From contig JALHQC010000005.1 in assembly GCA_022842165.1 (NCBI GenBank), forward strand, positions 62,001 to 126,000: DNA of 64,000 nt, given 5' to 3'. The stretch's first letter is position 1. Every line of letters begins with the position of its first letter. Positions 1 to 8,617 of this stretch are shown one piece after another. Under the pieces are notes generated by a model. That model saw nothing but the letters and a program-made list of their open reading frames with translations. It was not told the DNA's origin and searched no databases. Source of the stretch: a bacterium (lineage in GTDB: Bacteria > Pseudomonadota > Alphaproteobacteria > Rhizobiales > Aestuariivirgaceae). The position numbers and the translations under genes are program-made.

Positions 1-366
1 CCTGATGCCGACAGATTTCTGTAGGTCGACGAACTTAAGGTCTTCGGGGGCGGAAAACTGCCAGTCTTCAACCGCCCGATCAATATTGTGACCGATATAA
101 GCAAGGCTAATGTTTGATCTGCATGCAATTCCATTCAGGTACCATAGCGTATCGCCGAACTCCTCGATGACGGTCTTCTGGTAGCCACTATAGGCGGTCT
201 TGTCCCGCTGCTTCTTCTTGACCTCGCTCAGTATGCTGCCAGCTTCTCCGAAAAGGCCCAGAAGGGGGAAAGACAGACGTCGGTCGGTCTTGAACATCTT
301 GTCCGTTTTATGGGCAGCCTTCTGGTAGAAATCTAGCGTCAAAGTTCCTGCGGAAAATTCGTTCAT
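1..366 (-). CDS. MazG-like NTP pyrophosphohydrolase (partial, C-terminus beyond window)
   Basis: The first 122 codons of an all-helical MazG-type nucleotide pyrophosphohydrolase are visible; the gene runs off the left edge. The metal-binding pattern is readable: E41 and E48 in a GEAGSILSE stretch, then E68/E69 and D72 in EEFGDTLWYL. Such enzymes hydrolyse (d)NTPs to NMPs and pyrophosphate. An AAGGTG Shine-Dalgarno lies about 8 nt before the ATG. The start is 18 nt after the Nmad2 stop, so it is the third gene of a TIR-Nmad2-MazG operon. It was translated directly from the sequence. The family call is good; the substrate is unknown. Confidence 0.8.
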   Translation of the reverse strand, partial: MNEFSAGTLTLDFYQKAAHKTDKMFKTDRRLSFPLLGLFGEAGSILSEVKKKQRDKTAYSGYQKTVIEEFGDTLWYLNGIACRSNISLAYIGHNIDRAVEDWQFSAPEDLKFVDLQKSVGIR

Positions 367-384
367 CCCGTGTTCACCTTTGTG

Positions 385-1035
385 CTAATCGACAACCTTA
401 TCCAAGCGCTTTGAGTAGCGCGAACTGCTCTTCATGAATTGATATGGATCGCCGATAACGGTGTTAGCGCGTCCCTTGTAATCGGAATGCAGCCAGTCCA
501 GGAACGGTTGAGCTCTTGCCTGTGTAAATTTTCTGTGGCCGATTCCATTGTGGAAACCAAGTTGACTGAGGATATCTCTTGGAACTGTGGAAGCCGCATT
601 GCCAAAATAGTAGAAATTGCGCGAGATCAATACCCGGTTAGCCTGGGTATCGTTTCTGATATTTGATGAGTCGGGGCTACCGTCAATCTGGCTGTGATGC
701 GAATCCTCCTGAACCCAGACCGTCGTTCCAGTTGGCCGATGGTAGATATTGTCGCCCATGATCGTCTTGCGACTGCCGTTGCGGACTGGCCGCTTGCAAG
801 CATAAACAGGGTCGTCCCAGTATGCGTCAAACGTGAGGGTGTCGGTCACCTGCATTGCGTAAATGCACCGGCCGACCGCTTTCAGCTGGGCTCCTCCCAT
901 GCCAATGATCCAGTCGCTGACTTGAGCTGTCTTTCGGATCTTGGGTTTGCAGGTCGCGAGCGTGCAAACGCCGTGAAACGGATTAGGGGCGAAGCCAAAA
1001 TCTCGTGCTACCACGTACATGTAGACGTTGGGCAT
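385..1035 (-). CDS. Nmad2 (nucleotide modification associated domain 2) family protein
   Basis: A 216-aa protein resembling the Nmad2 family, which Aravind and colleagues described from phage and bacterial nucleotide/base-modification contexts. The N-terminus MPNVYMYVVARDFGFAPNPF and the following DWIIGMGG segment are typical. No membrane segment or signal peptide is seen, so it should be cytoplasmic. An upstream in-frame extension exists but overlaps the TIR gene. The internal ATG at 1035 is preceded by GAAGG and is chosen. It starts 8 nt after the TIR stop codon and is followed 18 nt later by the MazG-like gene. The biochemical activity of the family is not established as far as I know. Confidence 0.72.
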   Translation of the reverse strand: MPNVYMYVVARDFGFAPNPFHGVCTLATCKPKIRKTAQVSDWIIGMGGAQLKAVGRCIYAMQVTDTLTFDAYWDDPVYACKRPVRNGSRKTIMGDNIYHRPTGTTVWVQEDSHHSQIDGSPDSSNIRNDTQANRVLISRNFYYFGNAASTVPRDILSQLGFHNGIGHRKFTQARAQPFLDWLHSDYKGRANTVIGDPYQFMKSSSRYSKRLDKVVD

Positions 1036-1042
1036 GGAACCT

Positions 1043-1534
1043 TCAACACCGCGAGGTTGACGTGGCATGAACGGGATCGCGCGGAGCACTGGTGCCAGGT
1101 TCCTCAAAGGGACTGTCTTTACCCTCAATGGCGTCGATGACACTCGCAGAGTTCCAGTTCACCAACGCGTTTCCATATTTCTCCAGTGCCGAGGGGATGT
1201 CGGCCTTTGTTCCTCCATGCGTGAACACGCCCACGATGCGCTTTCCTAGTTCATTTGCCTTTCTGATTTCCCAATCCACCCATGGGCGGCGATGCGTCTC
1301 CTTGCCGATCAACACGATGACGGTGGATGCCCAGGACATCTTCATCCGCAGTAGCCGCTTAAGCGTCTTCTCCGGAATCTCACCAGCATCTAACCGGGCT
1401 TGGTTCGCAGGCTTCGCACGGATCGAACTATTGCGGATCTCAAAGCCTTTGCGGCCGATCAAGTTGGTCAGATTTGTTACGTGTTCATCATCAGCATGGT
1501 GATGGCTGATGAACACGTTCCGAAGCTTCGACAT
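1043..1534 (-). CDS. TIR-like (MTH538/ThsB-type) domain protein
   Basis: A 163-aa single-domain protein of the MTH538-type TIR-like family (PF08937, the family of Thoeris ThsB). Residues 5-20 (RNVFISHHHADDEHVT) form the first beta-strand and loop. A VIVLIG strand and a PWVDWEI segment carrying the conserved Trp-Glu follow, then GKRIVGVFTHG. TIR enzymes of this type process NAD and signal to an effector. It is the first gene of a leftward operon with Nmad2 and MazG and lies 121 bp from a divergent patatin gene. No ThsA partner is visible, though one could lie left of the window. Family confident; defence role inferred. Confidence 0.8.
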   Translation of the reverse strand: MSKLRNVFISHHHADDEHVTNLTNLIGRKGFEIRNSSIRAKPANQARLDAGEIPEKTLKRLLRMKMSWASTVIVLIGKETHRRPWVDWEIRKANELGKRIVGVFTHGGTKADIPSALEKYGNALVNWNSASVIDAIEGKDSPFEEPGTSAPRDPVHATSTSRC

Positions 1535-1595
1535 CTTTTACACTCCTAGAGAGTCCTGCGAACTCGCTCTAACTGTGCCACATTGTGTTACGAGT

Positions 1596-1607
1596 CGTTT
1601 GCAAACG
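1596..1607. promoter_or_regulatory. Perfect 12-bp palindrome in the TIR/patatin divergent promoter
   Basis: CGTTTGCAAACG is perfectly self-complementary. It lies in the 121-bp space between the TIR gene start (1534) and the patatin start (1656), about 50 bp before the latter. This is where a dimeric regulator could control both transcription units. No matching regulator gene is visible in the window. Confidence 0.35.
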
Positions 1608-1655
1608 CTAGCATTTCTGACGTGGCGGCAGTAAATTTCCGAATTCGGCAGTTTG

Positions 1656-4274
1656 ATGGGGAGAGTAACAGCCTTGGCAGCCAACATCCTGGAAACTTGG
1701 GAACAGACCATACACTCCGCGATTTCAATAAGTTCGGTATTTGAGGGGTCGTTTTTCGAAGCCTATGGTCACAAGAAGTGGGCGCCCAACGATGCCGACC
1801 AACGCGCCGCGCAATCGCTTCACATCGAACTTATTTCCCGGGTGGCTACCCAGCGTCTCGACTATAGCCAAGGTGTCGAGGAAGCTGCCCTTAGTAGCAT
1901 TTTCCAGTTGTTTGAAAAGGCCCGATCCTTTTGTGCGTCTAATCTCGGCTGTAGCACCTTTGAAATTGTCGCCTGGCATGTTTTGAACACTAGGGTGCGC
2001 CCGTTCACAGCCCGCTGGCACTCTATCAGCCGGGCAGGTGGACTCCGCGCGTTAGACACAATTGACGAGTTCCGGTCAGAGCTGGAGGTCGTGCGACTTG
2101 CCTTGCTCGACCTGGACAAGGCAGTGCAGTTAATTGCCGGATATGAAGGCTACTTTGCACCTCAAGATGCGGACCACCAGCTTGCGGCCGTTGATGCAGA
2201 GATGCAGCTAGCTCCGGTGTGGCGCCCCATGGGTATTCGCAATGACGCCGATAAATTGGCGACGCAGGAGCGAAGTCTTGTTCTGGCCAGACGATGCCAG
2301 TATTCAATAGATCCGGAGCGGAGTTGGGCCGCGGGGGTGGCGCTTTCCGGTGGAGGCATAAGAAGCGCAACATTTGCAATCGGCGTGCTGGCAGCTCTTG
2401 CACGCAGAAATCTTTTGCCGCAGTTTGATTACATCTCTAGTGTTTCCGGCGGCGGATTTGCAGCAGGGTTCCTAACGCAGCTTCTCGGCGGACCGGACAA
2501 TGACCCCCGATTCGGGCTGGATGCAGGCAAGCAGCCGTTCGAAAGGGAAGAAGCCGAGTCGCTCATCCTCAGAAGAGTTCGTCACGGCGCCAGCTACCTT
2601 TCGGGTTCGTTTCTTGAACGCTTGGCGCTCGGTACGATCCAGGCACACGGCATTTTCATAAACCTCCTCGTTGTTACACTGTTTATCGCCATCTTTGCGT
2701 TTGGAGAATTTGTTATCGGCAGCTTCATTCCCGGAAGCACGACGGACATCTTCGTGGCTTTTTTGCCAATTGCTGCTGTGAGCGGTATTCTGATCATTCC
2801 TTTAGCAAGCGAGACGTTCTACCATAAGAACAAGCCATCCCTTTTGATGACCCTTTTTGGAGTTCTATTTCTCTTACCGCTGGCCGTTTTCGTCCTACAT
2901 GTGTTTCACGCTGCCGTGCGCTACCTTAGTGGTCTTTTCGTGGTAGGCACGCAAACGGGCGTCACTTATGCTCCGGTCACACTGGGGGCTATTCTGACAT
3001 GGCTCGCACTGACTATCTCTGGTTTGGTCGCGGCAGCAGCGATAATCTCGCAGTTCAATCAGCTACGTCCGGCATTCCTGACAGCATTCTCGGTATTGTT
3101 TCTGCTGACTACGGAGTCTCTTTTTTACACGTTTTTTGTCGATGGTGGTCCATGGACTGCCGGCATCTCTGCAGGGTTGGCTGCAATCATCCTCCTTTTC
3201 CTGTGGAGATTTCTCGACATTAATGTCGCGTCTCTACATCACTATTATCGTGCCAAGCTCTGCGATGCGTTCCTGATCCGCCCTTCGGGTGAGATCGCAG
3301 ACCCGATGAATCTGAGCGCATTCGATGGGCGTCGTGCACTCTTCCCCATTATCAACTGTGCAGTTAATGTTCCGAATTCAAAAGATCCGGTCATGCGTGG
3401 GCGGCGATCTGATGTCTTCGCGATAACGCCTGTTTCAGCGGGTGCCGGTGTCCTCGGCTATCTCGAAACTTCCGGCTGGGAAAACTCCAACTCCAACCTC
3501 GATCTGGGATCTACGATCGCATTGTCCGGGGCGGCGGTCTCACCTCAAATGGGTTTGCGGACAAAACGCTACGCCAGCTTTTGGCTCGCGGCGCTTAATC
3601 TTCGATTGGGCATTTGGCTCAAAAAACCAGGGAATACGTCACGAGGGCCGGGCCTTTTGCATCTGGTCAAAGAAATGACCGCCACGGCGGACGAGCATGG
3701 CGCATTTCTGAATATCTCCGACGGCGGCCATATCGAGAACCTTGGTGTGTACGAGCTATTAAAGCGTAGGTGCCGCTTTATCTTGGCTGTAGACGGCGAA
3801 AACGACCCGACTATGACGTTCCACGGGCTGACAAACCTGCAACGACTCGCCTACATCGACTTCGGGATCGTCCTTGATCTAAACCTAGACGATCTCAGAC
3901 TCGGAGAGTCGGGCTATAGTCGGTCGCACTTTCAGCTCTTCCGAATATTCTACCCAAAGGGACTTGGCCAAGCGTCGCGGGAAATTGGCTACCTACTTTA
4001 TACGAAGCTTTCCTTGACCGGGAACGAGGGAGAGTATCTCAGACGCTACAAACTCGATGAACCGGCCTTTCCACACCATTCAACCGCTGATCAGTTCTTC
4101 TCCGAAACTCAGTTCGAGGCGTATCGATCTCTTGGGGAACACGTGGGTGAAAAGATGTTCTTACCGGCGATCGTAGGTCCGCTTGTCCAAAAGGACATCC
4201 TGCTAGAGGAGTGGTTTCGTCGCCTTGGGTCTAGTCTATTGCGGCCAACATCCAATAATCAGTACACTGATTGA
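1656..4274 (+). CDS. Patatin-like phospholipase with multiple membrane segments
   Basis: A large (872 aa) patatin-type lipid acyl hydrolase. The oxyanion-hole motif SGGGIRSATF lies near residues 231-240, the nucleophile region SSVSGGGFAAG near 262-271, and the catalytic Asp motif SDGGHIENLG near 685-695. Between nucleophile and Asp are about six hydrophobic segments (roughly 330-520), which should anchor the enzyme in the inner membrane. About 220 N-terminal residues have no recognised domain. A TTG three bases upstream is an alternative start; no strong Shine-Dalgarno is visible. It is divergent from the TIR-Nmad2-MazG operon. Patatins are common membrane-damaging effectors in anti-phage systems (CapV of CBASS); that role here is inference. 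Confidence 0.85.
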   Translation: MGRVTALAANILETWEQTIHSAISISSVFEGSFFEAYGHKKWAPNDADQRAAQSLHIELISRVATQRLDYSQGVEEAALSSIFQLFEKARSFCASNLGCSTFEIVAWHVLNTRVRPFTARWHSISRAGGLRALDTIDEFRSELEVVRLALLDLDKAVQLIAGYEGYFAPQDADHQLAAVDAEMQLAPVWRPMGIRNDADKLATQERSLVLARRCQYSIDPERSWAAGVALSGGGIRSATFAIGVLAALARRNLLPQFDYISSVSGGGFAAGFLTQLLGGPDNDPRFGLDAGKQPFEREEAESLILRRVRHGASYLSGSFLERLALGTIQAHGIFINLLVVTLFIAIFAFGEFVIGSFIPGSTTDIFVAFLPIAAVSGILIIPLASETFYHKNKPSLLMTLFGVLFLLPLAVFVLHVFHAAVRYLSGLFVVGTQTGVTYAPVTLGAILTWLALTISGLVAAAAIISQFNQLRPAFLTAFSVLFLLTTESLFYTFFVDGGPWTAGISAGLAAIILLFLWRFLDINVASLHHYYRAKLCDAFLIRPSGEIADPMNLSAFDGRRALFPIINCAVNVPNSKDPVMRGRRSDVFAITPVSAGAGVLGYLETSGWENSNSNLDLGSTIALSGAAVSPQMGLRTKRYASFWLAALNLRLGIWLKKPGNTSRGPGLLHLVKEMTATADEHGAFLNISDGGHIENLGVYELLKRRCRFILAVDGENDPTMTFHGLTNLQRLAYIDFGIVLDLNLDDLRLGESGYSRSHFQLFRIFYPKGLGQASREIGYLLYTKLSLTGNEGEYLRRYKLDEPAFPHHSTADQFFSETQFEAYRSLGEHVGEKMFLPAIVGPLVQKDILLEEWFRRLGSSLLRPTSNNQYTD

Positions 4275-4714
4275 GCCAATCTGTTGCGTGCAGCCAGATT
4301 AGCGCAAGTACCCGAGTACCATTCGCATAACGGGGGTTATGGAATGCAGCATGGTTTTCCATCATTCTTAGAAGGTTTCTCAGTTATTGGCTCCGTGAAC
4401 TTATGCTCGAGCTTGATCAATTTAGGTTGACGCGTATCCGGCAATGATGAGGTAATATGCGGATTCCTCGTTCGATAAGGTTAGTACGGATTGGCGATGG
4501 CTTGGGACACCATCCTGACGGACCTGCCTTGGGCACTTCGGATAAGGTGTTTGAGGTATGCGGCCGAGGAGCTACTGGCCCTTCAGCGACCAGCCGTGCA
4601 ATAGCGCATATTGGTTTTGATCCATCAAGACCAGCGAGCGAACAGAAGGCTTCGACGATTCTGAGCTGCGTCTACTTGAAAGCGTTTCTGCTCGGTCGTT
4701 CATACCCTGGCACG
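4275..4714. other. Intergenic region, 440 bp, no supported gene
   Basis: The space between the convergent patatin and EamA-type genes. The one plus-strand ORF here (4457-4774) overlaps the EamA gene and has no recognisable domain or convincing ribosome binding site. I see no tRNA, IS end or strong hairpin. Confidence 0.5.
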
Positions 4715-5149
4715 TTACTTGACAGCCACCAAGACGGCCCCGGCAGCAATCAGGCCAACTCCGAGCCAGTTTGATCCAGAGAGCCGTTCGCCAAGGAAAA
4801 TACTGGCAAAGATCGCCACCAGTACCACACTCAGTTTGTCGATCGGAGCAACTCGCGCTGCATCGCCGAGCTTGAGGGCGCGGAAGTAACAAAGCCACGA
4901 GGCTCCGGTCGCAGTACCCGACAGGATCAGAAAGGCATAAGTGCGGCCCGAGATAGTCAAGGGCGATTGCCATTGCCCGGTCATGGCAAGCAGAGCCGCC
5001 AGCACGCCCAGAATAACGATTGTTCGAATGAAGGTGGCAAAGTCGGAGTTGATGTTCTCTATTCCGACTTTGGCGAATATGGCTGTCAGGGCAGCGAAGC
5101 CGGCTGAGAGCAGCGCCCATACTTGCCACGACTGAAGCAGTGCTTTCAT
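4715..5149 (-). CDS. Single-domain EamA/DMT family transporter
   Basis: A 144-aa membrane protein with one EamA repeat. It has about five hydrophobic helices, ending in the typical PIDKLSVVLVAIFASIFLGE and a final helix GVGLIAAGAVLVAV. Half-size EamA proteins usually act as dimers; the substrate cannot be told. The start is set at the second ATG, which has GTGAG upstream; an ATG five codons earlier has no Shine-Dalgarno. It stands alone, convergent with the patatin gene. Confidence 0.8.
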   Translation of the reverse strand: MKALLQSWQVWALLSAGFAALTAIFAKVGIENINSDFATFIRTIVILGVLAALLAMTGQWQSPLTISGRTYAFLILSGTATGASWLCYFRALKLGDAARVAPIDKLSVVLVAIFASIFLGERLSGSNWLGVGLIAAGAVLVAVK

Positions 5150-5156
5150 TTTTAGC

Positions 5157-5635
5157 TCACGCAAATTGCAGGGGGAAGAAATGGTCCACGATGAGGCCTC
5201 CGACTGATAGCACCATGGCGCGAGCGCGGTAAGCCAGCATACCGCTCGCGTCGTTTCGCGTCTCGCACTGTGCCAACTCGAGCGAGAAGGTCAAGCAATT
5301 GGTGAAACTGCCGCCCGCACTGGGGGTGAGGATTAGCCGCCAATATCACGATGCTCTAGCCCTCCGCCCCGAGGGTAGCGACCTGTGCGATCAGTCACGC
5401 ATGTGTAGCGGGCCATCTCGGCAATGGTGAAACCATGTGACGCCGGCAATCTCTGGTCATTCCGCTTGAAGGCAACAGCGGTTGGACTTATTTCGGTCAC
5501 GAAGCCCGGCTGATTGGCGCCGGCGGACAGAATCGGCACAGGCGCATCGCAGGTGAAACAATCTGAACGGTTGATGTACTTTTGACGGCACCTAAACCGT
5601 TTTGCCGTTATTGCTGCGCCGCAATTGGCTGTCAC
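5157..5635 (-). pseudogene. Probable degraded small secreted-protein gene
   Basis: Protein-like sequence is split between two frames. One frame (5333-5635) starts with a hydrophobic FLVTANCGAAITA segment and several Cys. Near 5340 coding character seems to continue in another frame down to a stop at 5157. Upstream of 5635 the hydrophobic stretch extends towards the divergent DedA gene but lacks a normal start codon. I do not recognise the family. A lost start plus a frameshift is the simplest reading; it may also be non-coding. Confidence 0.25.
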
Positions 5636-5651
5636 GAGGAAAAGCAGACGT

Positions 5652-7685
5652 ATGACAACCTGGGTGCAACCGATCCTCGATTATCTGAGCCAGCACCCGA
5701 CAATGTCATGGGCGATCATCTTCCTGGTTTCGATGGGAGAGGCTCTTTTCGTCGTCGGTCTGGTGGTGCCGAGCACGGCGGTGCTGGTCGGTGCCGGGAC
5801 TCTGGTCGGCCTTGGCAAGCTGCAGTTTTGGCCGGTCTTCTTGATGACCATATTGGGCGCCATTGTCGGCGATGCGATTTCCTATTGGTTCGGCCACATC
5901 TACAAGGACCGCATCAAAACCATGTGGCCCTTCTCGAAATACCCCGATGCAATCGAGAGGGGAGTGGTGTTCATGCGAAAGCATGGCGGCAAGAGTATTT
6001 TTATTGGCCGCTTTGTGCCGGGCGTCAAAGCCGTCGTGCCGGGACTGGCCGGTATGATGGGCATGGACGCCTGGTACTTCACCTGGATCAATGTCGTTTC
6101 TGCCGTGGCCTGGGCAGGCGCCCATCTGCTTCCTGCGATTGCCGCAGGCGCGGCCCTTTCGGTTCTTGGTGCAATGTCTCAACGCCTCATGATCCTGGCG
6201 GCATCGCTCATCGTGCTCTTGCTGGTCCTGGGATGGATCGTCAAATGGTCGGTGCTTTGGCTGTCCCCCAAATTGACGGTTCTCCGGGCGCGCGGTTCAG
6301 AGGCCGCCCTCTCCCACACGAGCGGGATGGTGCGTTGGATAGGCCGCACCTTTAGCCCGGATCATCCGCGGCCTGCCTTGATGCTGTTGGCGGCTGCCGT
6401 CATCGCGGCAGCGCTGCCCGTCGTCATGGCCATAGCAAGCGAGCTTGGCGCAAACGAGCCAATGGTGCTGGCAGACAATGCCATTGGCAACCTCGTGTCC
6501 AGCTTGCGGACCAATGCTGTAGACCAAGTCATGATCGCGGTCACAATGCTCGGAGATGGCATTGTGTTGACCTCCGTCGTCCTTGTTGTATCTGCATGGC
6601 TGGCGCTGCGAAGGGCATGGGTGCCCCTGGCTGGCCTTGCCGGCGCAACCGCTTCCGCCGCCTTGTTCGTACCCGCTGTCAAGATGCTGGTTCATCGCGC
6701 AAGACCGATGGATATCTATGCTGGCGTGAGCAGCCTGAGTTTTCCCAGCGGGCACGCCACAACGAACACGGTTTTCTATGCGATCCTTGGATACTTGATT
6801 GCACACCTGCTTCCGCGTTGGGGGCAGGTCTTGGTCTATGCGGCAACTCTGCTGGTCATCACGGCCATCGGATTCTCGCGCATTTATCTTGGGGCCCACT
6901 GGCCAACGGATGTTGCCGCGGGATTGCTTCTGGGCGCTGCCTTGTGTTCAGCCTATGTCCTGATCTTAGGTGGCCGCGATGAACGTGAGGGCGGGTTGAA
7001 GCTCGGGGCCGTCGCTCTTGCGGCCCTTGTGGTCGTCGGCGGCCTGCATGTGGCAACCGGCTGGAAAAGGACAATTGCGTTCTACGCGCCGCAACACCCG
7101 GTGACCACCATCAGTTTGAGCGATTGGGTCGGCGGAAGGTGGCAGGAGCTGCCGTCCCGCCGTATCGATCTTGGGGGCGAAAACGAAGAGCCACTGACCA
7201 TTCAAGTCGCCGGCCCGCAGCAGGCTGTCTCGTCCGGTCTGCAGAGGGCTGGCTGGCTTGAGCAGCCGACCTTCAGATTGCGGAGTTTGTCATCGTTCCT
7301 GGCGGCGCAGGCCGACATTTCCCAATTACCCGTTCTTCCGGTGCTCAACGACGGATTTGCACCAGTGGTCACATTCACCAAGCCCGCGAATACGGCAGGC
7401 AGTCAGAGCAGGCTGACACTGCGGCTGTGGCAGACATCGATCATTATCGAAAGTGGCACTGGCCCCCAACCGCTGTTCGTGGGCTCGGTCGTGGAAGAAA
7501 TCGTCTCTGCGCCCTTAGGTGCTTTTGCAGTCACCAGGGCCGCAGACAATTATCTGCCCGGTGCAAGCGATCTGAAGTCCAGTTTTCCCTCTGGAACGCT
7601 GGTTCAGCGGGCGTTGAGCGACGTAACCGGTCGATTGGTTGTTCCGGTAATCCTGGCTGCGAAGCTTCAACCTGCAGGACCGTGA
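5652..7685 (+). CDS. DedA (VTT) - PAP2 phosphatase - LssY C-terminal fusion protein
   Basis: A 677-aa inner-membrane protein with three parts. Residues 1-200 are a DedA/VTT domain (GEALFVVGLVVPSTAVLVGA, then GRFVPGVKAVVPGLAGMMG). Residues 260-450 are a PAP2 phosphatase with all three catalytic motifs (KMLVHRARP, SFPSGHATT, SRIYLGAHWPTD). Residues 470-677 match an LssY-type C-terminal domain. DedA proteins recycle or flip lipid carriers and PAP2 enzymes dephosphorylate lipid pyrophosphates, so undecaprenyl or phospholipid phosphate recycling is likely. The ATG at 5652 has GAGGAA upstream and is preferred over an extension to 5625. It is monocistronic. Confidence 0.9.
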   Translation: MTTWVQPILDYLSQHPTMSWAIIFLVSMGEALFVVGLVVPSTAVLVGAGTLVGLGKLQFWPVFLMTILGAIVGDAISYWFGHIYKDRIKTMWPFSKYPDAIERGVVFMRKHGGKSIFIGRFVPGVKAVVPGLAGMMGMDAWYFTWINVVSAVAWAGAHLLPAIAAGAALSVLGAMSQRLMILAASLIVLLLVLGWIVKWSVLWLSPKLTVLRARGSEAALSHTSGMVRWIGRTFSPDHPRPALMLLAAAVIAAALPVVMAIASELGANEPMVLADNAIGNLVSSLRTNAVDQVMIAVTMLGDGIVLTSVVLVVSAWLALRRAWVPLAGLAGATASAALFVPAVKMLVHRARPMDIYAGVSSLSFPSGHATTNTVFYAILGYLIAHLLPRWGQVLVYAATLLVITAIGFSRIYLGAHWPTDVAAGLLLGAALCSAYVLILGGRDEREGGLKLGAVALAALVVVGGLHVATGWKRTIAFYAPQHPVTTISLSDWVGGRWQELPSRRIDLGGENEEPLTIQVAGPQQAVSSGLQRAGWLEQPTFRLRSLSSFLAAQADISQLPVLPVLNDGFAPVVTFTKPANTAGSQSRLTLRLWQTSIIIESGTGPQPLFVGSVVEEIVSAPLGAFAVTRAADNYLPGASDLKSSFPSGTLVQRALSDVTGRLVVPVILAAKLQPAGP

Positions 7686-7765
7686 ATTCCGCGTCCGCCG
7701 GGTCAAACGGCCAGACATTTGAAAACTTTTCCAACCGCTTGAACAGGTGTGTGGCCTTTCGTCAA

Positions 7766-7788
7766 ATGCGGCATTGATGATGCCGCAT
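7766..7788 (+). terminator. Hairpin after the DedA-PAP2 gene
   Basis: Perfect 9-bp inverted repeat (ATGCGGCAT / ATGCCGCAT) with a 5-nt loop in the gap before the ABC operon. There is no T-tract, so it may be a weak terminator or RNA stabiliser. Confidence 0.4.
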
Positions 7789-7881
7789 CCGAGCTTACAA
7801 AACAGTAATGCGCGAGACAATCAGCGGACAGGTCGATGATGCCAAGAGTGTGGTTCAACCGCAACAAGGACACACCTGGCC

Positions 7882-8616
7882 ATGACACCCGTTATCCGCA
7901 TCAAGGAGCTTACCAAGTCCTATGGCGCCTTCACCGCGCTGGACCGGCTGACGCTTGACATTGCAAAAGGCGAGGTTTTTGGATTCCTGGGGCATAATGG
8001 CGCCGGCAAGACCACAACCATCCACATTTTGACGTCACTGCTTCGGCCCACGACGGGTAGTGCAGATATCATGGGAGCCGATGTTGTTACAGGCAGCATG
8101 GTGTCCCGTGGCCATATTGGCTATGTGCCGGAAAACGTGAGGCTCTATGAGACGCTGACGGCCAGGGAAAACCTGATCTTCTTCGGAGAGCTGTCTGGCG
8201 TTCAGGAAGCCGGTTCGCGTGCGTTGGAAGTCCTCGAGCTTCTGGAATGCCCAGATCTCGAGCGCAAGAAAATCTTCGAGATGTCAAAGGGTCAACGCCA
8301 GCGCATTGGCCTTGCACAGGCAATTCTTCACAAGCCTTCGGTGCTGTTTCTCGATGAACCCACATCAGGGCTCGATCCGCTCGGCATCCGCCAGTTGCGC
8401 AATCTGATCACCAAACTGAATCAGCAGCAAGACATGACGATCTTCATGAACACGCATCTGATCAGCGAAGTCTCCAAGACCTGCACCTCGATCGGTGTTC
8501 TGAACCGTGGCAAGCTTGTCTATCAGGCCGGCATCGACGAGGTGATGATGCGGTTCGGCAACGACCGCGCACTGGAAGATTTTTACCTGTCCGTAGTCCC
8601 CGGCAAGGCAGCCTGA
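7882..8616 (+). CDS. ABC-2 type transporter ATP-binding protein
   Basis: A 244-aa ABC ATPase with Walker A GHNGAGKTT (about residues 35-43), signature MSKGQRQRIGLAQ, Walker B VLFLDEP and a switch His in NTHL. It resembles the CcmA/NosF class that drives ABC-2 exporters. It is the first gene of a tight four-gene operon with two permeases (1-nt gap, then an 8-nt overlap) and a secreted calcium-binding-repeat protein. The substrate is unknown. Confidence 0.92.
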   Translation: MTPVIRIKELTKSYGAFTALDRLTLDIAKGEVFGFLGHNGAGKTTTIHILTSLLRPTTGSADIMGADVVTGSMVSRGHIGYVPENVRLYETLTARENLIFFGELSGVQEAGSRALEVLELLECPDLERKKIFEMSKGQRQRIGLAQAILHKPSVLFLDEPTSGLDPLGIRQLRNLITKLNQQQDMTIFMNTHLISEVSKTCTSIGVLNRGKLVYQAGIDEVMMRFGNDRALEDFYLSVVPGKAA

Positions 8617-8617
8617 T

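Noticed and set aside
694-1502. Plus-strand ORFs opposite the Nmad2 and TIR genes
   Set aside because: No recognisable domain; they are antisense shadows of well-supported minus-strand genes.
4457-4774. 105-aa plus-strand ORF
   Set aside because: Overlaps the EamA gene, has low-complexity composition and no family features.
6297-6899. 200-aa minus-strand ORF inside the DedA-PAP2 gene
   Set aside because: Gln/Asp/His-rich composition typical of an antisense reading of a membrane protein; the sense strand has complete motifs.
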